From Herbidospora yilanensis (GTDB lineage: Bacteria; Actinomycetota; Actinomycetes; Streptosporangiales; Streptosporangiaceae): 64,000 nucleotides of DNA. A program made the translations under genes and the position numbers. Below the pieces are notes generated by a model, which was given only the letters and a program-made list of their open reading frames with translations, had not been told where the DNA came from and searched no databases. Below, piece by piece: positions 16,110 to 26,663 of the stretch (position 1 is its first letter; every line of letters starts with the position of its first letter). Where the stretch lies: positions 452,984-516,983 of the forward strand of contig NZ_BBXE01000013.1 in assembly GCF_001570565.1 (NCBI RefSeq), read 5' to 3'.

Positions 16110-16871
16110 GTGGCCGGCATCGACGCCCGGGGGACCGGCGCCACGATCGACCCCGACAGCCCAGTCCCGAAGTACTTCCAGCTCCGCGAGATCATCCTCG
16201 ACCTCATCGAGAGCAACGAGTTGCCCATCGGCGCGGCGATCCCGTCGGAACGGGAGCTCTGCCAGCGCTTCGGCCTCTCCCGCATGACGGTACGCCAAGC
16301 GGTGGATCACCTGGTCAGTGAGGGCAGGCTGCATCGTGTACCGGGGAAGGGCACCTTCGTCGCCCGCCCGAAGATCGAGCTGGCCCTCCAGCTCACCTCG
16401 TTCAGCGACGACATGCGCGCCCGCGGCCTGGAGCCCGGCAGCCGCGACCTCGACCGGCGGGTGGTCCGGGCCAGCGCCCACCTGGCCCGGGAACTCGGCA
16501 TCGCCCCCGGTGACGAAGTTCACTTCATCGAACGCCTCCGCACCGCCGACGGCGAGCCCCTGGCGATCGAACGTGCCCACATCCCGCTGGCCCTCGCCCC
16601 CGACCTGGAGAGCTACGACCTTTCCGGCCGATCCCTGTACGCGCTCCTGGAGTCCCGATACGGTCTGATCCTCGACGCCGGGGAACTCACCATCGACGGC
16701 GGAATCGCCGACCCGAGCGACGCCGACCTGCTGAAACTCCCGCGCGGCGGAGCCGTCCTGCTGCTCTCGCGCCGGTCCTACGCCGGTGGTGTCTGCGCCG
16801 AGCTGGGCGTGTCGACCTACCGGGCCGACCGCTACCAGCTCCGTACACTCCTGGAGCCACGGCGGGCCTAG
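16110..16871 (+). CDS. dasR: GntR/HutC-family regulator, DasR-like
   Basis: 253 residues. N-terminal winged helix (PSERELCQRFGLSRMTVRQA, then GRLHRVPGKGTFVARPK) and a C-terminal UTRA effector domain (VHFIERLRTADGEPLAIER). DasR represses GlcNAc uptake and chitin genes and is released by glucosamine-6-phosphate. The operator 37-58 nt upstream and the GlcNAc PTS genes on both sides support DasR identity. GTG start after GGGGAGG. Autoregulation is likely. The symbol is by context and family, not by phylogeny. Confidence 0.82.
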   Translation: MAGIDARGTGATIDPDSPVPKYFQLREIILDLIESNELPIGAAIPSERELCQRFGLSRMTVRQAVDHLVSEGRLHRVPGKGTFVARPKIELALQLTSFSDDMRARGLEPGSRDLDRRVVRASAHLARELGIAPGDEVHFIERLRTADGEPLAIERAHIPLALAPDLESYDLSGRSLYALLESRYGLILDAGELTIDGGIADPSDADLLKLPRGGAVLLLSRRSYAGGVCAELGVSTYRADRYQLRTLLEPRRA

Positions 16872-16887
16872 AGACCCGGGAGGAACG

Positions 16888-18132
16888 ATGGCCGCCACGA
16901 TGACCGTGTTGTCGCGGATCGGGCGCTCCCTCATGCTCCCGATCGCGGCCCTGCCCGCCGCGGCGATCCTGCTCCGGGTCGGCCAGGACGATCTGCTCGG
17001 CCGCACCACGAACGAGACCCTCGACAAGGTCGCCCGGATCGTCGGCGGAGCGGGCGGCGCGCTGTTCGACGCCCTGCCCCTGCTGTTCGCGATCGGGGTG
17101 GCCGTCGGCTTCGCCCGGAAGTCCGATGGCTCGACCGCCCTGGCCGCCGTGGTGGGCTACCTGGTCTGGGACCGGGTCACCCATCTGATGTTCTTCGACT
17201 CCTCCCTGCGCCCCCGCGTCGCCCAGACCGTGGTGACCGGAGGAACCCCCGCCGAGACCCTCAACCTGGCCGCCGCCAACCCGACCGGAGTGCTCGGCGG
17301 CATCCTGATGGGCCTGGTGGCCGGTCTGCTCTGGCAGCGCTACCACCGGATCAAGCTGCCGCCGTGGCTGGCCTTCTTCGGCGGACGCCGCTTCGTCCCC
17401 ATCCTGACCGCCCTGGCCGGGCTGCTGCTGGGCGTGCTGTTCGGCCTGGTCTGGCCGCCGATCGGACAGGCGCTGTCGTCGTTCGGCGACTGGCTGGCGA
17501 CCCACTCGACGCTCGGGGCCGGCATCTACGGGGTGGTGAACCGGGCCCTGATCCCGCTGGGCATGCACCACTTCGTGAACTCGATCGTGTGGTTCACCGT
17601 GCCCGAGTGCACCGTCGCCGGCGTCCACACGGCAGGCGACCTGAACTGCTACTTCGCCGGCCAGGACGGCGCGGGGGCGTTCATGGCGGGCTTCTTCCCC
17701 GTGATGATGTTCGGCCTCCCGGCGGCGGCCATCGCCATCTGGCGCGCCGCTCCCCCGCACCGGCGCAACGCGGTCGGCTCCATCATGATCTCCGCCGCCC
17801 TGGTGTCGTTCGTGACGGGCATCACCGAACCGATCGAGTTCGCTTTCATCTTCGTGGCGCCGATCCTGTTCGTGGTGCACGCCCTCCTCACGGGGTTGTC
17901 GATGGCCCTGGTGGCGGGGCTGGGCGGGCGGCTGGGCTTCGGCTTCTCGGGCGGCGCGATCGACGCGGCCCTCAACGCGACCAAGGACAACACCCACGGC
18001 TTCGCGCTCATCATGGCCATCGGGGCCGTCTACTTCGTCGTCTACTACGCGGTCTTCACGTTCCTGATCAGACGCCTGAACATCATGACCCCGGGCCGGG
18101 ACCCCGAGTCGGACCTCGACGCCACGGCCTGA
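16888..18132 (+). CDS. PTS EIIC, N-acetylglucosamine type
   Basis: 414 residues, about ten membrane helices. Sugar-transporting subunit. Family landmarks: LMLPIAALPAAAILLRVGQ at the N-terminus, GMHHFVNSIVWF, and the signature GITEPIEFAFIFVAP. The separate HTAGDLNCYFAGQ loop before the MAGFFPVMMFGLPAA helix is typical of GlcNAc carriers. Start at ATG after GGGAGGAACG, 16 nt from the regulator stop, so the two are co-transcribed. Phosphate arrives from the EIIB across the divergent promoter. Confidence 0.92.
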   Translation: MAATMTVLSRIGRSLMLPIAALPAAAILLRVGQDDLLGRTTNETLDKVARIVGGAGGALFDALPLLFAIGVAVGFARKSDGSTALAAVVGYLVWDRVTHLMFFDSSLRPRVAQTVVTGGTPAETLNLAAANPTGVLGGILMGLVAGLLWQRYHRIKLPPWLAFFGGRRFVPILTALAGLLLGVLFGLVWPPIGQALSSFGDWLATHSTLGAGIYGVVNRALIPLGMHHFVNSIVWFTVPECTVAGVHTAGDLNCYFAGQDGAGAFMAGFFPVMMFGLPAAAIAIWRAAPPHRRNAVGSIMISAALVSFVTGITEPIEFAFIFVAPILFVVHALLTGLSMALVAGLGGRLGFGFSGGAIDAALNATKDNTHGFALIMAIGAVYFVVYYAVFTFLIRRLNIMTPGRDPESDLDATA

Positions 18133-18176
18133 GCCCGGCTTCCGGACTCGCACTGTCAGTTGAAGTGACCCCGGCC

Positions 18177-18193
18177 GGACCGCCCCGCGGTCC
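18177..18193 (+). terminator. Short GC hairpin after the EIIC gene
   Basis: GGACCGC, loop CCC, GCGGTCC: a perfect 7-bp stem 45 nt after the EIIC stop. No T-run, as is common in high-GC actinobacteria. Confidence 0.4.
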
Positions 18194-18213
18194 ATACCAA
18201 CCTGGCCGCTTCT

Positions 18214-18231
18214 ATCGGCATGTATGCCGAT
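18214..18231. promoter_or_regulatory. 8-2-8 inverted repeat upstream of the Rv3235-family gene
   Basis: ATCGGCAT-GT-ATGCCGAT, perfect, 103 nt before the chosen start. The two-base centre makes it more like a dimer operator than an RNA hairpin loop. Flanking GGCC arms (about 18204 and 18233) extend the symmetry. The bound protein is unknown. Confidence 0.35.
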
Positions 18232-18333
18232 CCGGCCACCCCGATGAGAGGAGAAACCTACGGTCGCGTATCCGAGCGCTCCGCCCGAAACCTCTATCAG
18301 GTGTCCCTAACGACCGACTCCCACGGAGCCTCG

Positions 18334-18840
18334 ATGCCTCTCCCCCGGCTCGCCCCGATCCCCACCCCCGACCCCGTGTACGCCCACCTGGCGGAGGTCC
18401 ACCCGCTCGCCCGCCTCCCCCACGCCGAAGAGCCGGCGTCCTCCCCGGCCGAGGCCCACCGGCCGCGCCACCCGGCCCCGCCGACCCACGGCTCCCTGGC
18501 GCTGGCCCCCGAGCCGGAAGCCGCCCCCGCGCCCGCCCTCGACGAGCGGCGGCTGCGCGCCCTGGCTCAGGCGCTCGCCGAGATCCTGGCCGGACGCCGC
18601 CCGCCGCAGACGATCCAGAACCGCCTGAGCGGCCCCGCCTACGCGAGCCTCCTGCGCGCCGGGAAGATGATCGACAGCACCCGCCCGCCGTGGGTCGGCG
18701 TGCCCCGCGTCCAGCACCCCAACGACGACACGGTGGAGATGTGCGCCCTGGTCCGTTGCACGCCTCGTAGCCGCGTGCTGGCGGCCCGCCTGGAACGCCG
18801 CGGCGTCCAGTGGATCCTGACGGAGTTCGAGACGGCCTGA
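18334..18840 (+). CDS. Rv3235 family protein (DUF6459-like)
   Basis: 168 residues. Pro/Ala-rich first half (to about residue 70), then the conserved domain with LDERRLRALAQALAEILAGRRPP and a late RVLAARLERRGVQWILTEFE segment. Small actinobacterial family, usually encoded close to secA, with no known function. Start chosen at ATG after GGAG (five nt spacing); an in-frame ATG at 18220 would add 38 residues without visible family similarity. No signal peptide. Confidence 0.75.
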   Translation: MPLPRLAPIPTPDPVYAHLAEVHPLARLPHAEEPASSPAEAHRPRHPAPPTHGSLALAPEPEAAPAPALDERRLRALAQALAEILAGRRPPQTIQNRLSGPAYASLLRAGKMIDSTRPPWVGVPRVQHPNDDTVEMCALVRCTPRSRVLAARLERRGVQWILTEFETA

Positions 18841-19024
18841 CCCGGCCCTGGGCCGCTGTGCGCCACCTGACGACTCCACCGGCGCACAGCGGAGCACCGC
18901 TTAACCGGCGCACAAGCTCAGACTCCGGCACATGGCGGCCGGCCTGGTTCGGGCCGGCTGAAACACCGCGGGAGCCGATGGCCTCCCCCGGAACCGCCGC
19001 GAGTGCCCGGCTTTGAGCTCTCTC

Positions 19025-19253
19025 GCGATCGACTACCGGCCGCGTCGGTGAACGCGGCGGACCACGCAGACGGGCTCAACGCGATCGACCACCAGCCGCC
19101 TCACCGAAACGCGGCGGACCACGCAGACGGGCTCAACGCGATCGACCACCAGCCGCCTCACCGAAACGCGGCGGACCACGCAGATGGGCTCAACGCGATC
19201 GACCACCAGCCGCCTCACTGAACGCGGCGGACCGCGCAGGCGGGCTCAGGTCG
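19025..19253. repeat. 57-bp tandem repeat array between the Rv3235-family gene and secA
   Basis: Copies begin at 19051, 19108, 19165 and 19221, each with AACGCGGCGGACCACGCAGA. The first two are identical over 57 bp, the third has one substitution and is 56 bp, the fourth is a decayed partial copy, and a diverged half-copy precedes at 19025-19050. The unit is a multiple of three and is open in frames on both strands (one frame reads AADHADGLNAIDHQPPHRN per copy). No start, ribosome site or homology supports coding. The rest of 18841-19024 shows nothing else. Confidence 0.85.
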
Positions 19254-19261
19254 TACAGGCG

Positions 19262-19296
19262 AAAGCCCTCTCCTTCGTGGCGAAGGAGAGGGCTTT
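19262..19296 (-). terminator. Strong intrinsic terminator of secA
   Basis: Perfect 16-bp stem (AAAGCCCTCTCCTTCG and its complement) with a 3-nt loop, starting 12 nt past the secA stop. The A-T ends of the stem provide T residues on either strand, so it may work in both directions. Confidence 0.9.
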
Positions 19297-19308
19297 GGCG
19301 TGGTGGTG

Positions 19309-22104
<2,796 letters not shown>

Positions 22105-22272
22105 TTTTGTAAAGCTCCTCGCAGGTCTGAGGACGAGACACACTTCCCCTGTGCCATGGTAGGCCGTTCGACCACCAGACACAGCCACCACGAGTTTCAA
22201 CGGGGAGCGGCGCGGCGGACCGGGGGACCGGGTCGATAGGCTCAACCCTGTCAAACGTAGGGAGACCGCCTG

Positions 22273-22292
22273 GTGTTCCAGTCAGGGAACAC
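22273..22292. promoter_or_regulatory. Inverted repeat upstream of the small membrane protein gene
   Basis: GTGTTCC, 6 nt, GGAACAC: a perfect 7-bp dyad 27 nt before the start at 22319. Could be an operator or a leader hairpin. Confidence 0.3.
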
Positions 22293-22318
22293 GGAAGGCG
22301 CGAGTCGGGTAGGGCGGA

Positions 22319-22588
22319 ATGGCAGAGACCTCACACCAGGGAAGCCACGCGGGCAGCGCGAAGTCGTGGGTGGCGGTGACGACGATCCTGATCGGCACGA
22401 TCATCAGCGGCGCGGGCCTCACCGGCCTGGGCGCCGACACCTCCAACTGGACCATGGTCTGGGTCGGCGTCGGCGTGTCGGCCGTGGGCGCGATCCTGTG
22501 CCTGGTCTTCGACGTCTTCTCCGACGTCGTGATCGACGCCCCCCGCGTGATGGACGCCCGCGAACACCACAGCCCCTTCGAGCACTGA
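22319..22588 (+). CDS. Small two-helix membrane protein
   Basis: 89 residues. Hydrophilic His/Ser/Gly N-terminus (SHQGSHAGSAKSW), hydrophobic segments at about 18-38 and 45-68, then a charged C-terminus REHHSPFEH. The N-terminal pattern recalls the HGxxPAAW small proteins of actinobacteria, but the PAAW is not exact. Function unknown. Divergent from secA; a terminator-like hairpin follows 26 nt after the stop. Confidence 0.65.
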   Translation: MAETSHQGSHAGSAKSWVAVTTILIGTIISGAGLTGLGADTSNWTMVWVGVGVSAVGAILCLVFDVFSDVVIDAPRVMDAREHHSPFEH

Positions 22589-22614
22589 ACCCGTCTATCA
22601 GGCAGATTCAACGC

Positions 22615-22651
22615 GCGAGCCACGACCGGACTTCGTCCGGCCGCGTCTCGC
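22615..22651. terminator. Hairpin, copy A of a dispersed repeat
   Basis: Imperfect stem of about 17 bp with three mismatches around a TTC loop; 5' arm GCGAGCCACGACCGGAC. Stands 26 nt after the stop of the small membrane protein. The 5' arm and the AGGCAG upstream of it recur at 24648-24675. Confidence 0.6.
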
Positions 22652-22682
22652 TTTGTCAGTGGGCCCGGCTACAGTCGGCCGG

Positions 22683-23816
22683 ATGGACCTCACGGCCGAT
22701 GAAGCACGACGGCTGATCCTGCGCGCCCAGGGGTTCCTGGGCGCCGGGGGCCGCAAGGGCGGGCCCGCGGGCATGTTGCGCCGTCTGGGCGCCGTGCAGC
22801 TCGACACGATCTCGGTGCTGGCCCGCTCCCATGAGCTGGTGGCCTATGCCCGTCTGGGCGCGATCGGCCGCCCGTCGGTGGAGCAGGCCTACTGGAGCGG
22901 GTCGGCCTTCGAATACTGGTGCCACGCCGCCTGCATCCTGCCCATCGAACACTGGCCGGTCTACGCCTTCCGCCGCCGCGCCTACCGCGAACGGAAGTTC
23001 CGCTGGCACGAGGTGCCCGCCACGGTGGGCGACATCCTCGATCGTGTACGCCGAGACGGTCCCCTGACCACCGGAGACATCGGCGGCGCCAAGAAGGGCG
23101 GACCGTGGTGGGACTGGTCCGACTCCAAGATCTCCATCGAGTTCCTGCTCGACGTGGGCGACGTGGTCTGCGTGCGGCGGGAGGGCTGGCGCCGCGTCTA
23201 CGACCTGGCCGAACGCGCGATCCCCGCCGAACACCGTGAGATCGACCTGACCGACGAAGAGTGCGTGACCCGGCTGACGGCGATCGGGGGCCGGGCGCTG
23301 GCCGTGGCGACCCGGGCCGACCTGGTCGACTACACGAGGGTGCGGGACAAGCACGCCGCGATGCTCGACGACGCCCTGCTCAGCGGCGCCAGCGGCCTGG
23401 TGCCGGTGACCGTGGCGGGCTGGCCGGCGGCCCGCAAGGGCGGCCCCAACGCCTGGGCCGACCCCGAGGCGCTGGCCCTGGGCGAGGCGAGAGGCCGCCA
23501 CCGCACCACCCTGCTCAGCCCCTTCGACTCCCTGATCTGGGAACGCGCCCGCGCGGAACGCGTCTTCGGCATGGCCCACCGACTGGAGGCCTACGTCCCG
23601 AAGGAGAAGCGCGTGCACGGCTACTTCGCGATGCCGGTCCTCCACGGCGGCAGACTGATCGCCCGGGTCGACCCGGCCCGCGAGGGTGCCACCCTGGTCG
23701 CCCGGCGCATCACCCTGGAGCCCGGCGTGCACAAGCTCGACGCCGTCGAAGAGGCCCTGCGGGAGGCGGCCACCTGGGTGGGCTGCACGGGGCTGCGCAT
23801 CGAAGAGATCAGGTGA
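22683..23816 (+). CDS. YcaQ/AlkZ-type winged-helix DNA glycosylase
   Basis: 377 residues of the HTH_42 family. These glycosylases remove interstrand crosslinks and bulky alkyl adducts. The catalytic QxD/QxQ motif is Q39-L40-D41 in [14 protein letters not shown]; the QxD form is that of the E. coli YcaQ (AlkX) branch. Other family features: [19 protein letters not shown], and the [18 protein letters not shown] segment. Start ATG at 22683 ([10 protein letters not shown]) with CGGCCGG upstream; ten codons earlier a GTG gives no added homology. Its stop overlaps the convergent response-regulator gene by 8 bp. Confidence 0.85.
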   Translation: MDLTADEARRLILRAQGFLGAGGRKGGPAGMLRRLGAVQLDTISVLARSHELVAYARLGAIGRPSVEQAYWSGSAFEYWCHAACILPIEHWPVYAFRRRAYRERKFRWHEVPATVGDILDRVRRDGPLTTGDIGGAKKGGPWWDWSDSKISIEFLLDVGDVVCVRREGWRRVYDLAERAIPAEHREIDLTDEECVTRLTAIGGRALAVATRADLVDYTRVRDKHAAMLDDALLSGASGLVPVTVAGWPAARKGGPNAWADPEALALGEARGRHRTTLLSPFDSLIWERARAERVFGMAHRLEAYVPKEKRVHGYFAMPVLHGGRLIARVDPAREGATLVARRITLEPGVHKLDAVEEALREAATWVGCTGLRIEEIR

Positions 23817-24522
23817 TCTCGAGCAGGCGTTCCCTGACCGCGTAGACGACCGCTTCCATGCGGCTGTGGAGTTGCAGCTTCTCCAGGATGTTGCGGACGT
23901 GGTTCTTGACCGTGTTCTCGGAGATGAAGAGTTCCTTCGCGATTTCGCGGTTGTTCATCCCCTTCGCCACCAGCCGGAGCACTTCCATCTCCCGATCGGT
24001 CAGCCGGGGCACCGGAAGCTGCGGCGGGCGCTCGGCCTCTTTGCGGCTGATGCTGGCGAACTCGGTGATCAGTTTGGTCGCCATGGCGGGGTTGATGAAC
24101 GACTGCCCGCTGTGCACACCCCGGACCGCGTCGGGGACCTCGTCGATCTGGACGTCTTTCAGCAGGTAGCCGGTCGCGCCGGCCTTGAAGGCCTCGAAGA
24201 GGTCCTCTTCCTCGTCGGAGGCGGTGAGCATGATGATGCGGGTCGTCGGCATGCTCTCCTTGATCGCCCTGGTCGCCTCGATGCCGTCGCGTCTGGGCAT
24301 CCGGACGTCCATCAGCACGACGTCGGGCAGCAGCTTCTCGGCGAGCGCCACGGCCTCCTGACCGTCGCTCGCCTCACCGGCGACCTCGATGTCCGCCTCG
24401 GCCTGGAGGGCCAGCACCAGGCTGCGGCGGATCAGCGAGTGATCATCGACGATCAGCACACGGATCGGCTCACCGCGCCCGGTGGGGCGGCTTGCGTCGT
24501 CTCGCACGCTGCGGTCACTCAC
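23809..24522 (-). CDS. NarL/FixJ-family response regulator
   Basis: 237 residues. Receiver domain with acidic pocket D26/D27, phospho-acceptor D72 ([13 protein letters not shown]) and MLTASDEEE, then a LuxR-type HTH ([30 protein letters not shown]). No histidine kinase is adjacent, so the partner is elsewhere or absent. GTG start directly after GAGGAGGAGCT. The position between secA and hpf is conserved in other actinomycetes. Confidence 0.92.
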   Translation of the reverse strand: MSDRSVRDDASRPTGRGEPIRVLIVDDHSLIRRSLVLALQAEADIEVAGEASDGQEAVALAEKLLPDVVLMDVRMPRRDGIEATRAIKESMPTTRIIMLTASDEEEDLFEAFKAGATGYLLKDVQIDEVPDAVRGVHSGQSFINPAMATKLITEFASISRKEAERPPQLPVPRLTDREMEVLRLVAKGMNNREIAKELFISENTVKNHVRNILEKLQLHSRMEAVVYAVRERLLEIT

Positions 24523-24598
24523 AGCTCCTCCTCGTCGGGGGGCCAGGTAGCTGGATCGCCATCATGACATGGCTTCCGGCACTGGCGAGGATCTCGCA

Positions 24599-24635
24599 CG
24601 GCCATGCGCCCCGCACCGGGCGGGGCGCATGGCCG
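24599..24635. terminator. Perfect 16-bp hairpin between hpf and the response regulator
   Basis: CGGCCATGCGCCCCGC, loop ACCGG, and the exact complement. Stands between the hpf stop and the regulator start, which are both read on the minus strand, so it separates two transcription units. Confidence 0.75.
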
Positions 24636-24657
24636 TTCTGTTGTCTGAGGCAGTTCA

Positions 24658-24701
24658 CCAAGCGAGCCACGACCGGCTTCGGCCGTCCGCGCCCCGCTTG
24701 G
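24658..24701 (-). terminator. Hairpin, copy B of the dispersed repeat, after hpf
   Basis: CCAAGCG pairs with CGCTTGG, with inner pairs around a TTCG loop; begins 26 nt after the hpf stop. Shares GCGAGCCACGACCGG and upstream AGGCAG with the hairpin at 22615, but is in the opposite orientation relative to the gene it follows. Confidence 0.6.
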
Positions 24702-24727
24702 GAAACGTCGGAAGGGGTGGCGCGGGT

Positions 24728-25399
24728 TCAGCCCTCGACGAGCCGCAACACGCCGTAGTCGTATCCGCGACGCCGATATACGACGCTCGGGTGGCCGCAT
24801 TCTTTGTCACGGAACAGGAAGAAATCGTGGCCGACCAGTTCCATCTCCAGCAGGGCCTGGTCGATGGTGATGGCGTCGGACTGGTGGAACTTCTCGCGGA
24901 CGACGAGGGGGCCGTCGCCGTCCTGCTCTATCGGGATGATGGGTTCGGTGTAGCCGTTGTCCGGCTTCTGCGGCGGGGTGTACTCGTCGTGGAGCAGTTC
25001 CGGCTCGGGCAGCTTCGCCACCGGCTCGCCCAGGCCGCCGTTCTCGGCCAGGGTCGCCGTGAACTCGGCCACCGACGGAGGGCAGTTCTTCCCGTGGTGG
25101 ATCTTGCGGCGGTCGCTCAGCCGGCGCAGCCGCGATTCCAGCTTGCTCAAAGCGATCTCGAGCGCGGCGAAACGGTCGTCGGCCGCCGCCTCGGCCCGGA
25201 CCGCCGGGCCCTTGGAGTGGATGGTGAGTTCCACCCTCTCCCTCTGGTCGCTCATCCTGGGGTTCTTCTCTCGCGAGACCTCTACGTCAACCCGGATGAG
25301 TCGGTTGTCCAGTCGCTCGATCTTGGCCAGCTTGGAAGTCACGTGATCACGGAAACGGTCGCTCACTCCGGTGTGCCGTCCCTTGACGATGATGTCCAC
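24728..25399 (-). CDS. hpf: Ribosome hibernation promoting factor, long form
   Basis: 223 residues. Binds the 30S subunit and drives formation of inactive 100S ribosome dimers in stress or stationary phase. N-terminal domain (MDIIVKGRHTGVSDRFRDH, then KLESRLRRLSDRR), variable linker, and a C-terminal dimerisation domain (FFLFRDKECGHPSVVYRRRGYDYGVLRL) as in long HPF. GTG start with AAGGGGG upstream. The long (520 nt) leader or promoter region upstream suggests complex control. Confidence 0.95.
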   Translation of the reverse strand: MDIIVKGRHTGVSDRFRDHVTSKLAKIERLDNRLIRVDVEVSREKNPRMSDQRERVELTIHSKGPAVRAEAAADDRFAALEIALSKLESRLRRLSDRRKIHHGKNCPPSVAEFTATLAENGGLGEPVAKLPEPELLHDEYTPPQKPDNGYTEPIIPIEQDGDGPLVVREKFHQSDAITIDQALLEMELVGHDFFLFRDKECGHPSVVYRRRGYDYGVLRLVEG

Positions 25400-25918
25400 G
25401 CAAAAGCCCCCTTCGCCTATCGACTGACATGAAGGAGCACCCGTTCGGCCGACCTGGTCTTCGTCCCCACATCCGCCTGCTGAGGGGTTCGCAGCTCCAC
25501 GCCACTACTGCCCTTCTCTTCTGGCAAGAATCATCTGGATTCCTGGGAAGGCAGGTCTTACCTCTAAGCCGCACCGTGATCGGTCGACCAAGAGTCGCCT
25601 TACGTGGACCGTTTCGCCTGCGGCTGGCATCGGCTAGCCAGGCCGAACCCCCGTGGGGACTCGGTCCGGCGCAACCACGGACCCGAACGGGTGCCATGTC
25701 CTGAACGCTAGTCGCTGACCGGCCGTATGTCAGCCGCGAGCCACGCCAAAGGATCACTTTCGGTGATTTTTCCCGGGGCATGCGGGGCCGATAGGGAGAT
25801 TGAGGCGGGCGCGACGGGGCACCGGACGACCTGGTCACGGCTCCGCTGATCTGGGAGTTCACCCAATAGGCCCCACCAGGTTGTCACTCCGAGGCCAGGT
25901 CGTTATTTGACTGTTTCT
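25400..25918. other. 519-bp intergenic stretch upstream of hpf
   Basis: Must hold the hpf promoter and the end of comF. A weak open frame on the minus strand (25347-25862) overlaps hpf and has no codon bias or homology. I see no tRNA, strong hairpin or known riboswitch. Only short dyads such as GGTCGACC occur. Confidence 0.5.
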
Positions 25919-26635
25919 TTACCCAGAGTGATCTCGACGAATTTGTGACCGCCGGGCGTGTCGCATGATCGGCACGCGTTTTCGGGTGGCCGCAACGGTG
26001 ACCGCGAAGGCGGTCTCGGCGCCCGCCGCACGCAGCGCGCGGGCCGCCTCGGCGAGCGTCGCGCCGGTGGTGACCACGTCGTCGACCAGCACGACCCGGC
26101 CCTTCGGCACGGCTCTGGCGGTGAACGCCCCGGCCAGGTTCGCGGCCCGCTGGGCGGAGGTCAGGCCCGACTGGTCGGCGACCTTCCGGGCGGGCCGCAA
26201 CACCGGCGCGACCGTCACCTGGACGCCTCCGGCACGCAGTCGCCTCGCCGCGACCTCGGCGACGCGGCGTACCGGATCATGGCCTTTGGCCCGTCTCGAC
26301 CGGCGGGTGCTGGGCACCGGGACCAGCACCAGCGGGCCGGCCCCCAGCGGCAGGCGGGCGAGGGCGCGGGCCAGGCAGGCGCCCAGCGCGGCGCCGAGGG
26401 CGGTGCGGCCGCGTTCCTTGTACGCGATCAGCACCCGCCGCGCCACCCCGTCGTAACCGGCGGCGGCCCAGCACTCGGGCAGGCCCTCGGGGGCCGCCTC
26501 GGGCAGGTGGGGGTGGGGCGGGGCGGTCAGTTCGGCGGCGCATCCCGCGCAGACCAGGGCCCCCCGGCCGCCGCAACCGGCGCACCGAGGGGGGACGAGC
26601 AGATCGAGCACCGCGTCGAGCACGCGGACCACCAT
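25919..26635 (-). CDS. comF: ComF-family phosphoribosyltransferase-like protein
   Basis: 238 residues. An N-terminal zinc-ribbon-like part with two CAGC motifs, then a type I phosphoribosyltransferase fold: LVLVPVPSTRRSRRAKGHD and the PRPP loop VVLVDDVVTTGATLAEAAR. Homologues act in DNA uptake in naturally competent bacteria; in actinomycetes the role is unknown. Start ATG at 26635 after CAGGGAG; another ATG at 26653 is in frame. Follows lpqB by 28 nt, same strand. Confidence 0.88.
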   Translation of the reverse strand: MVVRVLDAVLDLLVPPRCAGCGGRGALVCAGCAAELTAPPHPHLPEAAPEGLPECWAAAGYDGVARRVLIAYKERGRTALGAALGACLARALARLPLGAGPLVLVPVPSTRRSRRAKGHDPVRRVAEVAARRLRAGGVQVTVAPVLRPARKVADQSGLTSAQRAANLAGAFTARAVPKGRVVLVDDVVTTGATLAEAARALRAAGAETAFAVTVAATRKRVPIMRHARRSQIRRDHSG

Positions 26636-26663
26636 GACACTCCCTGCCGACACTGACGAAAGT

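Noticed and set aside
19003-19221. Peptide with three 19-residue repeats encoded by the 57-bp array
   Set aside because: Open on both strands only because the unit is a multiple of three; no ribosome site, signal or homology.
19025-19253. CRISPR array
   Set aside because: Copies are head-to-tail with no spacers, and no cas genes are present.
25728-25745. Third copy of the dispersed hairpin (GCGAGCCACG)
   Set aside because: Only ten bases match and no stem is formed.
25347-25862. 171-codon open frame in the hpf upstream gap
   Set aside because: Overlaps hpf in another frame, Arg/Pro-rich, no homology or ribosome site.
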